Translations under genes and position numbers: made by a program
NCBI GenBank assembly: GCA_016748015.1
Contig: JAAOMT010000176.1
Span: 134,475-198,474, forward strand
Source of the DNA: Geosiphon pyriformis
Lineage: Eukaryota; Glomeromycota; Glomeromycetes; Archaeosporales; Geosiphonaceae
Length of the DNA stretch: 64,000 bases
Direction: 5' to 3'
In this document: positions 45,377 to 57,366 of the stretch, piece after piece
Layout: each line of letters starts with the position of its first letter
Position numbering within the stretch: position 1 is the first letter of the stretch
The notes under the pieces: generated by a model
Database searches by the model: none
What the model saw: only the letters and a program-made list of their open reading frames with translations
Told to the model about the DNA's origin: nothing

Positions 45377-48300
45377 ATGGCGTCAAACATTTTGAAACCA
45401 GCCGCTGTTGGTGCTGGCGAAGAGCCTAAGAAGACAGTTAAACGAGATGCACTCATTTCCGCTGAATTAAAAATACAAAAGGAATGGGAGGAGGGTCACG
45501 TATTTGAAGTAAACGCACCCACTTTTGCCGAAGTGCCAGAGGAAGTAGCACCAGAGTTACTCCAGGATAAATATCCCAAATTTATAGGGACTTTTCCTTA
45601 TCCTTATATGAATGGACGTTTACATTTAGGTCACTTTTTTACTATAACTAAAGTAGAATTTGCTATTGGATATGCGAGGCTAAAGGGCAAACGAGCTTTG
45701 TTCCCTATGGGCTTTCATTGCACGGGCATGCCGATAAAGGTGACTCTTAGTATTTAAATCACTTTAATAATGATCATTTTAATCCATACGGTTTTGATCC
45801 TTCACTGATTCCAGGCTTGTGCTGATAAGTTATCCCGTGAACTTGAACAATTCGGTCCACATTTTCAAATCCCCATTGAAAATACTATAGAAGAATTAGC
45901 TTTAGATGAGAAAAATAAACCAGTTGCCGAATCAATAGATCCAGCTGCAGCTAAAGCCATAAGCAAAAAGGGAAAAATAGCCGCGAAATCGACTGGCCAG
46001 AAGTATCAATTTCAGATAATGCGTAGTTCTGGGGTGCCCGAAGATCAAATTGCTGAATTTGCTGACGCAAACCATTGGTTGTCGTATTTCCCACCTTTGG
46101 CAATTGTTGGTGGCTTTTTTCGTATATATTTTTGATTTAATTTCAATCTTGATTTAGGCTAAATTATTTTAATAATAGAAAGATTGTAAATCCATTGGAG
46201 CCAAAATCGATTGGCGTCGATCCTTTATAACCACCGATTCTAATCCTTATTATGACTCTTTTGTTTGCTGGCAAATGAGAAAATTAAAATCTTTAGATAA
46301 AGTCAAATTTGGCAAACGACACACTATTTATTCCCCCTTGGATGATCAACCTTGCATGGATCATGATCGACAAAGTGGTGAAGGCGTTGGGCCACAAGAG
46401 TATACTGGTATTAAATTAAAGGTTTTAAAATGGGGTGATAAGGCTAAGGAAATTTTGGTCGGTCTTGAAAACAAATTAGATGGCAAATCGGTTTTTCTGG
46501 TAGCTGCCACTCTTAGGCCTGAAACCATGTAAAGAATCCTCCAATCTTTGATTTGAATTCAATTTGAATACATATACTTACTCATAATTTATTAAAAAAA
46601 AAAGGTATGGGCAAACAAACTGTTTTGTCGGAACCGACATAAATTATGGCCTTTTCAAAATCAACGAGACGGATGTCTATGTGTGTACTTATCGTGCTGC
46701 CCGAAATATGGCATTTCAGGGATATTCTAGTCAAAGGGGGGTGGTCACTCAATTAGGTGAAATCAAAGGTGCTGCTTTGATTGGTACACAAGTGAAAGCG
46801 CCATTAAGCAAATATGATCAAGTATACGTTCTTCCGATGGAAAATGTACTCCCAAACAAAGGGACTGGTGTTGTCACCTCTGTTCCTTCCGATTCACCAG
46901 ATGACTATGCCGCTCTTCAGGATCTGATTAAGAAGCCAGCTTATTATAAAATTGACCCTCATTGGGCTTCATTTGAACCTATCCCAATCATTCAAACATC
47001 AATATATGGTGACCTTGGTGCGCCAACTTTGTGTCAACAGAAAAAGATTAATTCCCAAAAGGATCGTATACAATTGGCCGAAGCAAAAGAACTTCTTTAC
47101 AAAGAGGGATTTTACAATGGTGTTATGCTTGTTGGTGATTTCAAGGGGCGCCCAGTTCAGGAAGCCAAGCCTTTGATCAAGGATTTGTTGATATCACAAG
47201 AAGAAGGGTTTGTCTATTTCGAACCTGAAAATCTTGTAATGTCAAGGTCTGGTGATGAGTGTGTTGTGGCTTTATGTGACCAATGGTATTTGGATTATGG
47301 TGAAGAGGAGTGGCGGGCCCAAGCTGAAAAATGCGTAAGCCAAATGAACTTGTTCTGCCCAGAGACCAAACATCAATTTGAACAGACTTTAGCCTGGTTG
47401 AATAAATGGGCATGTGCTAGGTCTTATGGTCTTGGTAGTAGGTTACCTTGGGATAAGCAATATCTGGTGGAAAGTCTATCTGACTCAACCATCTATATGG
47501 CCTATTATACCGTGGCTCATTTATTACATGGTAAAGCAATTCTACATGAAATGTGATGGGCTCCATACTTTGAATTTATTGAATATGAATTTTCATAGGT
47601 GGCAGTCTTGATGGTTCCAAACCAGGACTGTTAGGTATTCAAGCATCAGAGCTAAATGATCAAGTATGGGATTATATCTTTGCAGATGCTCCTTATTCTC
47701 CTAACATAACAATACCAAAAGAAAACTTGGACATCATGAAACGGGAATTTAAATATTTTTACCCTTTGGACCTTCGCGTTTCAGGAAAAGATTTGATACC
47801 CAATCACTTGACCTTTTTTATTTATAATCACGTCGCTTTATTCCCAGAGAATTTGTGGCCACTTGGTATTCGAGCTAATGGGCACTTGCAATTAAACCGG
47901 GAAAAGATGAGTAAGAGTACCGGTAACTTTTTGACTGGGGCTGATTGCGTAGAAAAATATGGAGCAGATGCCACTAGGGTTACCCTCGCTGATGCAGGAG
48001 ATGCCATTGAAGATGCAAATTTTGAAGAGGCAACAGCCAACGCTGCAATCCTTAGATTATATACTCTAAGGGAATGGTGTGAGGTAAATAAATCTCTTTC
48101 GAGTGTTTATTGGTGCCTCTAATCAATGCTATGTCAATCATTTTCTTATATAGGAACAGGTCAAGAATAAAGGCACACTACGCACTGGGTCATCCGAAGG
48201 TTTTCATGATCGTGTATTTATAAACGAAGTCAATCAATTAATACAACTAACAGAAAAAGCATACGAGGAGTGAGTTTGCTATCGTTTTATACTTCCTTTC

Positions 48301-49259
48301 GTTAAGATCTCTAAAACTTTCACTCTATTCTAAAAAGCGCATTATATCGGGATGCCCTCAAATATGGATTTTATGAATTGCAGTCTGCTCGTGATTGGTA
48401 TCGTGAAGTGACCACCGAGGAGCTCATGCATCATGATTTGATTATATGGTGGATAGAAGTGCAGGCATTGCTACTTTCACCAATAGCACCACATTGGGCA
48501 GAATATATATGGCAAAATGTTCTCGGAAAGGTAAGCTTTTATATTTGTTTTTGAACACAGTTGACATTGAGTACATTCATCGCATTTACTTTGCTATTTT
48601 TCTTAATTCAAAGCCTGGGCTTATCGTTAATGCCTCCTTCCCTAAACCTACTACACCTCTTGATGAAAGTCTGTTGGAAGCTGCTGAATATGTGCGCAAA
48701 ATGGTTAAATCTGTACGAGATCTTGAGGTGGCTTCGCAAAAGAAGAAAAAAAAGGGCAAGACTGAGGAGTTTGACCCCACAAAACCAAAACATTTGAAGT
48801 TATTTGTCGCCACCCGTTTCCCTGAATGGCAAGATGTTGCTGTAGAGGCATTGAAACACAATTACAATGAGGTTAGGTTTTTTACAGGATTCTCTTATAA
48901 CTCTTTTTTATTAATTGTTTTTTCTTGGTCTTATGCAATAGGAAAACAAAGTGTTTGATGACGTCAAGGTTCGAGCCATACTTGCAGAAAAAGGAATTCT
49001 AAAAAACAAAAAAACCATGCCTTTTGTACAGGAATTTAAGAAACGCGTCGAAAAGTTCGGAAAATTAGCATTTAATCGTGCCCTTTTGTTCAATGAACAT
49101 GAAACTTTAACAATTACCAAGGAGTTCTTCAAACGTAGTCTTGGATATGAAAAATTAGACGTGCTGAGAACGGATGAAGCGACTGGTGAAGATGAACAGA
49201 GGGCGATGGAATTAGCAGTACCGGGGGAACCGGGTGTCGTTTTTAAAAATATTGTGTAA
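45377..49259 (+). CDS. LARS1: Leucyl-tRNA synthetase, cytosolic
   Basis: Class I synthetase charging tRNA-Leu. Nine exons: 45377-45739, 45815-46105, 46179-46528, 46605-47530, 47599-48083, 48154-48269, 48338-48530, 48614-48871, 48942-49259; 1,099 aa, as expected for the archaeal/eukaryotic type (yeast 1,090). Signature sequences: [14 protein letters not shown] (HIGH, residues about 73-87), [11 protein letters not shown], the editing-domain threonine region [13 protein letters not shown], and EKMSKSTGN (KMSKS, about residue 745). [16 protein letters not shown] and a Lys-rich insert (KKKKKGK) precede the C-terminal domain. Introns are 68-83 bp, all GT-AG, and reading frame is kept throughout, so the gene looks functional. 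Confidence 0.96.
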
Positions 49260-49417
49260 ATTTCTCTCGTAACGAGGAGTATAATTAATTTTATTAATTT
49301 ATTCGAAACTTAGAATTGAATTTTCGTGGTAATATTTCGATTTTCTTTTAATACTCTTTGAAAGGTACCAAATTGGAATTTGAAAGTTAAATAATATTGA
49401 GATAATTTGTTCTATTT

Positions 49418-50089
49418 TCATCGTGAACTTGTTGCCTCCTGTTTCAAAATTTCTTCAGCGACTGAGTGTTGCATCAATTCTCCAAGTGATTTTTCCAGCG
49501 AATCTATCCGTGTGCTCATGTCATCCACTAATAATAATATTTGTGTTCGTAGGGTTATTGATGTTAAATGGAAAAACGATGACGAAAATGACTTACTTTT
49601 AGAAGTGAGCCGCGAGGACAGATCTTCAAACTTTTCTTGCTGATAAAAAAGAAACAATAAATACACCGTGCTTGATTCAAAATATTTGCAGAGTTCCATA
49701 TATTAATAAAGTTATTTGTTTACCAATTGTTGAATTATCGTCTCAACCTAATAGACCAATCAATTCATTTTCAAAAAATGATAACGTATATTTTTTTAGT
49801 TTTTCAGAGAGCAAAAGCCCAGTAGACAAAAAAGCAATTCCATATAACTTACAAAGGCGGTTAGTTCTAATGGAGACTGTATATCGTCAAGAACACTGCT
49901 CCCAACAGCACCACTACTACTGACCGAAACAGCGTCAAGTTTTGGGGAAGTTGCTTCGGCGATAAGCAAGTTTGAGGAGGATGCCGAAAGGGTGGGTGAG
50001 AGTGGTGGTGGTGGTGGTGGTGGTGGAGGCGGGAGCGGGGGAGCTGGCGGCACTGAAGAGGAAGGCTCTGGCAAGGTTGGTGAAGACAT
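49418..50089 (-). CDS. HSBP1: HSBP1-like heat-shock-factor-binding protein with proline-rich N-terminus
   Basis: HSBP1 is a small trimeric coiled coil that binds trimeric heat-shock factor and damps its activity; homologues also occur in WASH-type assemblies. Exons (minus): 49853-50089, 49724-49747, 49597-49639, 49418-49527; 137 aa. The C-terminal heptad region reads FVETIIQQLQEKFEDLSSR then LTSKMDDMSTRIDSLEKSL, the HSBP1 consensus. The second exon is a 24-nt microexon coding VETIIQQL and is needed to complete the helix. The N-terminus (about 75 residues) has ten consecutive prolines encoded by a (GGT)n tract at about 50002-50027, not part of classical HSBP1. Convergent with the synthetase gene (158 bp apart). 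Confidence 0.82.
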
Positions 50090-51472
50090 AATAGGGTTTA
50101 GCTGCCCGATTTGAATATTTGCAGCACTGATAAAATTATTAATTGAGATAGTCCATATGCGCGTGACGTTACTATGATTCTCTTGATAGTGTATGGCCTA
50201 TTTTCTACACGTATATTCAATAATTAATAAAAAAATTTGGTTTATTTATTTATTTTTTTAAATATTAAAATTTTCTAACAGTTAAGTAGGTAGCAAGATA
50301 TTGACTTTGAAACTATAAAATTTTTAAAAATAACTTTTAAAAAAAGTATGCTTGCGACTTGGAATTGTAATCCAAATCACAGAATTTTAAACAGTAGCAA
50401 AAATGTAATTATATCTTAAATAATAAAAAACTAATTATATTTTAAAGCTTAATTTAATTTTAACACAAAATTTATTGGTAATTAATTTAATAATAAAATA
50501 TAATAACAAATTATGTTATACAATACAAATTATAAATATTTTAAAAATAAAAATAATTTTTTGATTAATTAGTTATAAAACAATTTTTAAAATTATTTTA
50601 TTATTTATATTTATTAAAATTATTTTATTAATTATTTATTAAATTCAAAATTTTTTAAGAATAAATTATTATTGTTATTTTTTAATTATGCTTAAATTTT
50701 AATAGTAATTAATTAAAATAATTATAAATACAGAATATATACATATTAAATGTATTTAAATTATACTATATGTCTAAACACTAAAATTACAAATTTACAA
50801 ATACAAAAAACTTAAATTAATTATAAATTTAAAAAAAAATTTTAATATTATTATTAATGCATTTTAAATATTATTAAATTTTTTTATTGTTTTAACAAAA
50901 TATAATTTTTTTAGTGTTTATTTTAGTTTTTATAAAATGTTTTAGATGGTTAATTACATATAAACCACTTTTACTACATATTATTTTTATTATATAAATA
51001 TAAATAATAATTAAATTATACAAAATTAATATATAATTAATTATTTAAATTTAAGTTAATAATATTTTTATTTTATTAAAATAATTTTATTTTATTTTAT
51101 TATGTATTTAATAAGTATAGTCTAATTGCTATCTAGAAATTAGAAACAAACTAAGTATTTTAAGATTAAATACAATTTATGTACTTTCTATATGTAATCA
51201 GTTACTTAAATTAATTTAAATTTTACTATATTAATATTTTAAAAAAAAACTTACTTAAAAAAAACATTCTTTAAACAATCTTAAACAATATAATACTATT
51301 ACTAATTAATTCAACCAGTTACTTAGACATCAGTCTTAATACTAATAAATTTATGTTTTTATAATAACATCAAATTAAAAAACATATTATTATTAACTAC
51401 AGACAAACTTATATAAAAATCAGACATATTAATATTCTTATAATTACATTTAGTTTTTAAAGCAACTATCTT
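50090..51472. other. Very AT-rich spacer
   Basis: Runs of A/T with scattered short poly-A/T. The right part (51180-51300) matches, in reverse, 30640-30760, so it probably continues the LINE relic. No coding potential. Confidence 0.5.
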
Positions 51473-52440
51473 CTATTTCAACTTATCAACTGTTTTGCTA
51501 AAAGTATTCATATATATCAAAATCTTATTAATTTTAAAACTAAATATACTACTTAAAATTAAATTATTATTGATAAATTGTTTAAATACAATAACCAAAA
51601 AACCAACCAGCTTAATAATAAATTCAATTAGAACAGAAAGCTTGACCAAATTAGATTCCAAAAAAACTAACCAAAAAAAAACCACAAAAACATCAACTAT
51701 TATATTAGCAAAAAAAACAGAACCAATTAGAAAACTAAAAACCAAAAAAAACACAAAAGCAACAATCTTGACATAAAATTTAACATTAATAAAATTAAAC
51801 ACAAAAGTTTTAAAAGTTTTAAAAAAAAAATGAAACCATTTTATAATTAACAGCCAAATAATCTAAGTTTTAATATCTAAAACAGTATTAATATTTAGAA
51901 ATTTCTTACCAAATACAATATTTTCTCAAAGTATTAATTTGAATAATAACAACATCCAAATTATTCTGTAAACTAAACATAACTAAGACAAATTAAGAAC
52001 AATAACCAAAATTAAGTAAATAAGAAATAAAACAAGTCTGGTCACTAACTTGAGAAATAATATTACTAATTTTATAAACAGTATAACCAGAAAAAAAGTT
52101 AACCAACTTGGTTTTAAACTTATTACAAGACAGAATAATTTTATTTTGATTTATTAAAAAAAAATTCTAATACTATTCTTACTTAACAAAATTAATTAAT
52201 GATTTAAAGCAAATATAATAGTATCTAAATTCTTAAAATAAACAACTACATATTGCCAAATACCAACAGACTTTAATACAATACAAATAACTTCTTTAAA
52301 TATACTAAATACTATTTTAATATTAGTAGCAAACATATTTAAAGACATATTATACAATATAATAGCAACAGAAAAAAAACCAAACTCAAAAACCACCAAA
52401 AATTTGGCAATCTTAAAAGTGGTCAAACAAATAAAGCTTC
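51473..52440 (-). mobile_element. Relic of LINE ORF1 (minus strand)
   Basis: Two open pieces. 52196-52426: TTFKIAKFLVVFEFGFFSVA then SLNMFATNIKIVFSIFKEV and IWQYVVVYFKNLDTIIFALN, consistent with an RNA-recognition-motif-like domain. 51473-51802: NLVKLSVLIEFIIKLVGFL, KQFINNNLILSS and TFSKTVDKL, a coiled-coil-like part. The order and spacing suit LINE ORF1, which would bind LINE RNA. Decay is mainly toward A/T. The plus-strand copy at 28400-31388 shares parts of this. Confidence 0.5.
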
Positions 52441-52674
52441 TAAGTTCAATTAAAAATACAGTTTTTAAAAACTGTTAAGAAGCAAACTTTATACAAAAAA
52501 GCTTTATATTGTTTTTATAACTGATTTTACATCCAAAAAACCATATATAAACTAAAAAACAGATTTAACATAAGCCAATTTAATCTTAAAAATAACACTA
52601 AGTATTAGAATAAAGGCCACTTATTTAGCAAATTTTTAACAATTAGTAATAATTTTCTAAGTATTTAGGACTTT

Positions 52675-52855
52675 AATTAAACTAAACCAAACCAAACTTT
52701 GGGTGTTGTTCAAGTTCAGTTTAAATTATAAACCAAACTTAAACTAAACCAATTTTTTAAAGTAGATTTAGTTCAAATTTAACATTAAATTTTTTTGACA
52801 AGTCTAAGTTTGGTTTGAAGTTTATAAACTTGTTTAAGTTTAATGAAATTAAAAA
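52675..52855. repeat. Inverted AAACCAAAC / GTTTGGTTT repeat
   Basis: CTAAACCAAACCAAACTTTG (52682) and CCAAACTTAAACTAAACC (52733) on one side face TAAGTTTGGTTTGAAGTTT (52803) on the other, giving a palindromic low-complexity block. Could form a hairpin or be the remains of a short transposon; no target duplication was found. Confidence 0.4.
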
Positions 52856-52913
52856 AAATATAACTTGTACTATTTGTTCATCAATTATTATTTTGTTTAA
52901 TTACTATAATCAG

Positions 52914-53771
52914 TGTTATGATTCAAGAATTTAGCAAAAGAATTCTAAAATAATATAAATTATTCAATTATAATATAGTACAATAATAATTCTAAAAAGG
53001 TGATAATTAACATAATAGCAAGTACCAACTTATAATAGTAACCAATACCAACTGGTAATAATAGCAAACACCAGATTAAGATACCAAAAAAAAAGTATTA
53101 TAATGTGTTTTCTTATAGAACTACAAACATGTATATATACAGTAGCTTTAATATTGAGAAAAATAATATCATTCAACAAATCATAAAACAAATTATAAAA
53201 ACAATTTATTAAACAATTTATTCAACAGTTCTATTTTAATTATCTTTTAGTTTTTACTTTTAAAAATAAATATTCACAAAAATTTTTAATTAAAAAAAAA
53301 TAAAAAATAATATTGAAAACTGAATTTAATGTATTAAGAAACTTACTTGTATTATTTATTGAATAAAATTATCATTCATCAACTGAATCTCTTAGAAGAA
53401 TAATCCCTAATCAAAATTATTTATGTTGTTACTAATTAATAAAAGCTTTATTGTAAAAATTAAGAAAAATGCTAAAGACTATTAATATTCTGTGTTTTAA
53501 GATTAGAGAAACACATCAAGCAATTACAAGAATAGTCTCAAAAAAGACTTCAGACAGCAGATAAATTTCAGTTCAGCCTCTAAGAAAGAGTACATAAACA
53601 CACACAACAATCAAAAATTGAGAAATAATTTATATTGTAATATTAAAGAGAAAGCCTTTAGTATAATAGTAATATTATTATACAAATAGAATTAAGGAAC
53701 TCACGAGAGACTGATTGTAATTAAAATAGAATATCAGCAATTAAATATACCAAAAAAACCATTCTATAACA
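52914..53771 (+). mobile_element. Solo LTR of element-D family
   Basis: 858 bp, TGTTAT to TATAACA, reverse complement of 10195-11068. It is not followed by a primer-binding site or Gag, so it is solo. Flanking TCAG (left) and TTAG (right) fit a 4-bp target duplication with one C-to-T change. Confidence 0.8.
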
Positions 53772-53939
53772 TTAGTTAAAAAGGTATATAAAATTATATA
53801 TATATAACAACTCTACTCTTTAACTTACCAAAATAAATTTATTATCAATATTATCTAATGTTATTAAAGATTCAAAATCTAAAATAACAGAATTTGATAA
53901 TTCAAATAATCTAAATATTAATATATTTGGTAAATATAG

Positions 53940-54480
53940 TTTTTAGAGTAAAGTATAAGACTATTTTAATAAGTTTAAGTAGATGAAAAAAAAAAACAGC
54001 TAAATATATGGTTTTTAAAATATGTGTATAAACCATTTTCTTGCAGAATTACAAGTATTACCAAATTTTTATGGCATTATTTAAAAGCTTTTCACTAAAC
54101 AGTATATGTTACAATTAAAAAATATTATAAGAAAAAGCAAAATATTTAAAAAGATTGTGAATTAATTAAAGAAATATTTTAATAAGTGAGATTACTATTT
54201 TTTTTTATAATTTTTGTCCAATTTAACTAAAAAACTGCTCTAGTCTTTTATAGTAACTGTTATTAATATTAACAATAATAAACTTTGTAACATAATTATT
54301 ATTTGACTTATTAACTGCTAGCAATCACTTTTTATAGTAAAAGATCTTGAATTAATTGAAATATTCTAATATTTAAATTCTATTTCTTAACCTGTTTATG
54401 CTAATACAATTAAAAATAGAGTTATAGAACTCTATGTCTTAGGTAGACAAAAATTAAGAATAAGTATTATTTTTATTATA
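53940..54480 (+). pseudogene. Probable hAT transposase relic (BED finger and N-terminal part)
   Basis: At 54330-54470 the plus strand reads QSLFIVKDLELIEIF.YLNSIS.PVYANTIKNRVIELYVLGRQKLR. This is the pattern Q(P/S)LF.VE...F...L.....(P/Y)...T(I/L)......Y, typical of hAT transposases just after the BED zinc finger. Upstream, KV.DYFNKFK and a Lys-rich stretch could be the finger itself. Heavily stopped. No terminal inverted repeats were located. Identification is by eye and tentative. Confidence 0.4.
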
Positions 54481-54815
54481 AAATGTTTCTTTTTTTTTAC
54501 TTATACTTATAATATAATAGACATACTTAAGTATTATTAAGTTCAATATTTCTTTTATATTAGATTTCTGGATATTTTTCAATAACAAAATTTTTGTTTT
54601 TATTACTACTTATTATATTAATAACAATTGAGACCTTCAATAAATAATAATTGATTTTGGATTAATGAGTAGATAACATGATAGAATAAATATTGTAAAC
54701 AGATTTTTTAAAGTATTAAAAAATTATAGAATTATATTAAAGATATATATATATATTCTTGCATAAATTTGGATTAGTTAATGGTCAATGATAAGATTAA
54801 TATACTATACAACAT

Positions 54816-55040
54816 ATTAATATTATTTAAGACTCAGAGTTATTATAGTATTTATATTATTAAAAATTGTATTTTTTCAATATTGACTTAAATTGGTTTT
54901 CATTATTGTCTTAAAGCTAAATTTTCGGCATTAGTATTATTTAAGACTCAAAGTTATCATAGTATTTATATTATTAAAAACTATATTTTTTAATATTAGC
55001 TTAAATAGTTTTCATTATTGCCTTAAGCTAAATTTTCAGC
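54816..55040 (+). repeat. Imperfect tandem duplication, 114 + 111 bp
   Basis: 54816-54929 and 54930-55040 share ATT.ATATTATTTAAGACTCA through GCTAAATTTTC. They differ at scattered sites and by small indels, so the duplication is old. Confidence 0.8.
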
Positions 55041-55424
55041 CAAAAAAGTTAAAAAAGAAGTTTAAAAAAAGTTATACTTACCTTTTTTTTATACAAGTTT
55101 ATTATTAATTTTATTAATTATTATTTTTAATAATACTGTAAATAATAATACTTTCATAAAAGATTTAGCAAGAAAATTAGAAAAGAAAAACATTTAATAG
55201 AACTTAAAAGACATTCAATTTTGATGCTTTGATTATATTCTAAATTTAATAGTGTAAGTGGCTTTAGATGAAATAAAAAATAATATTTTCAAGATATTTG
55301 TTAAAAACCCAAACCAAATATATTTACTTGAAATTTTTTAATGTAAACTTTGTATAAATTAAAGATTAAAGAACTTAACTCTGCAATCTATATTTTGCTC
55401 CAATTTTTTAAGCTTCTTGAACAT

Positions 55425-56386
55425 TGTTATTCATAAAAATTTAAAAATTTTTAATAAGAATATAAAGTAGCCAATTAGAGATAAGCATAATAAGAAAAAA
55501 ATTTCAGAATTTCTCTCAAAAAATTGCAAGATTTCAGGAATTGCAAAATTTTTCTTAAGAAATTGTAGGATTTCAGGAATTTTAGAATTCCTTTCAAAGA
55601 ATTACAAGATTCCAGAAATTTCAGAATTTCTGGTTAGAAGAATTAAAAGAATCTAAAAAATCTTGTATAATAGTAATTATGTATATATAGCAAGAGTATT
55701 AGAAACAGAAAAAAAAATCCAGCTAAGAAATTCAATTTAAAATCAATATTCACAATCCATTAATTATTCAATACTTCTTCTTTTAAAAAGTAGTTTTTTA
55801 CAACTTAAAGTGGAATTCAATTACATATTAGTAAAATATCAATTATTATTTGAATTTATGTTATTGTTATTTAATTAAAAAAATATTTATTACTTTTATT
55901 CTATTAATACTTTATGTTGATAGAATCTAATACTTAATCACACTGAACCAATAGTTTTTGATCATGACTATTGATGAGATACTAATTTTTTATTTTTCTT
56001 TTCTTTTTTTTTACTTTTTTTATTTTTTTTATTTTCTTTTGTTTTGTTTTATTATTTACTACTAAGTAAAAGAATTAAACACTGAGTATTTTGATGTTAA
56101 AAATAGTCTGATAAAAGATTCAGAAATAAGAATAGAAATTTAAAGATAGCTTACCAAAAAAACATAACTGCCAAAATAAACTAGCCATTATGCTAAAAAA
56201 AAATTCTTGAAATAAACTTCTAAAAAATACTAAAACAACTATTGAATTTCTGTTTATTATATAAAAAACTCAACCAAAATCTTTAAATTACCAAAATCTT
56301 CAGATATTATCAACACTATCAAGTTATTGAGTACCACATTATGAATTTGTTATTTATACCAACACTCCAAATAATTACCTGTAATA
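55425..56386 (+). mobile_element. 5' LTR of element E
   Basis: 962 bp. Contains the GAATT-type iterated array (about 55500-55640), a TATATATAG box (about 55681-55690) and an ACTTTATGTTGATAG block that matches the B LTR. Both ends have lost a C or G (TGTTAT, GTAATA). Confidence 0.8.
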
Positions 56387-56388
56387 TT

Positions 56389-56405
56389 TAGTACTTCCTG
56401 TAAGG
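56389..56405 (+). other. Decayed primer-binding site of element E
   Basis: TAGTACTTCCTGTAAGG at the normal 2-base spacing from the LTR. It differs from the B site (TGGTGCTTCCTGTGAGG) at three positions, each a TpG changed to TpA. Confidence 0.65.
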
Positions 56406-56449
56406 TATAATTCAACAAAAAATCAGCATCAACAACAATCATCTGGAAC

Positions 56450-56960
56450 AGTAACAGAATCAGAAAAAATAGAGACAAATCATTTAAAGTTTATAAAAGC
56501 ATTATTCTAATACTATTAAATTCACCTAAGATTAACAAGTAATCATTGGCCAGCAGAATCAACTTTCAATTTTTATATCAATGAAAAGATTAAATTTCAC
56601 TTGAGAGACCAAAGAAATCTGAAAACAACACTCAACAATTTCTATAGTAAATTATTTCAAAGTACTATGCTTTTACAAAATTATTTGTTCACTCCAATAA
56701 TTACAGAAATCAACAGAAAAATTAAAAAGCACACCAGACAGCAATTTCCTATTATCTTTGCAGATAATAAAAAAGAAAAGTTACAAACACCAGCAAAAAC
56801 ACCAAAAAGAATACAACCATCTACTTAAAAAAAACCAAGAGTTGTTTCACCTATTTACCTATTATATTATCATACACCAGAAAGTACCATACACATACTA
56901 TTAAAATCAACATTACAATCAACTGCAAAAAAAATATTACCTCAAGTTATATTCCAAAAC
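56450..56960 (+). pseudogene. Element E Gag N-terminal domain, decayed
   Basis: ESEKIETNHLKFIKALF, AESTFNFYINEKIKFHL, then NFYSKLFQSTMLLQNYLFTP and LQTPAKTPKRIQPS (open over 75 codons at 56601-56828) correspond to Gag of B. Several stops. The linker continues to 57366 without clear frame. Confidence 0.65.
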
Positions 56961-57366
56961 AATTAAAAAAAAGCCAGATTATTAAGAACCTATGATAATT
57001 TTTTTAAAGAATTTAAATTATAACTAACAACTCCATCAGAACTTTGATTACTGCCACCTCAACCAAATTTCAAAGCCACTAATCCTTGAAAAAAAACTGA
57101 CTCAATCAAGAAATTAATTATCAAAACCCAATTCTAGAAAACCCAGAAATACAAACTTCAATTATTTAGGCTTAACAAAACCAGAACAATTCAAACCCTG
57201 CTCTTATTGTTTCCCAAAACTTACTTTTAGTAATTATGATTGATCTACCACTAGTTGTACCAATTGCCAAACAACAGTAACAGCCACAATCACAATCTCA
57301 CCAACAGCCATAACATTTATTTTAACCACAATTACAACAACTAATCCTAGCACTAATGGTATACAT

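Larger units (their letters stand above)
55425..57366 (+). mobile_element. Element E (A/B family), 5' end, truncated by element C
   Basis: 5' LTR 55425-56386, decayed PBS, and Gag N-domain and linker up to 57366, where the 3' LTR of element C begins. LTR, PBS and Gag correspond to element B, but with more changes: TGTTAT and GTAATA ends, and stops throughout. The remainder of E should lie beyond element C, to the right of the window. Confidence 0.8.

Noticed and set aside
49407-49643. 78-codon plus-strand open frame
   Set aside because: Antisense to exons 3-4 of the HSBP1-like gene, whose splicing is supported by its family motif.
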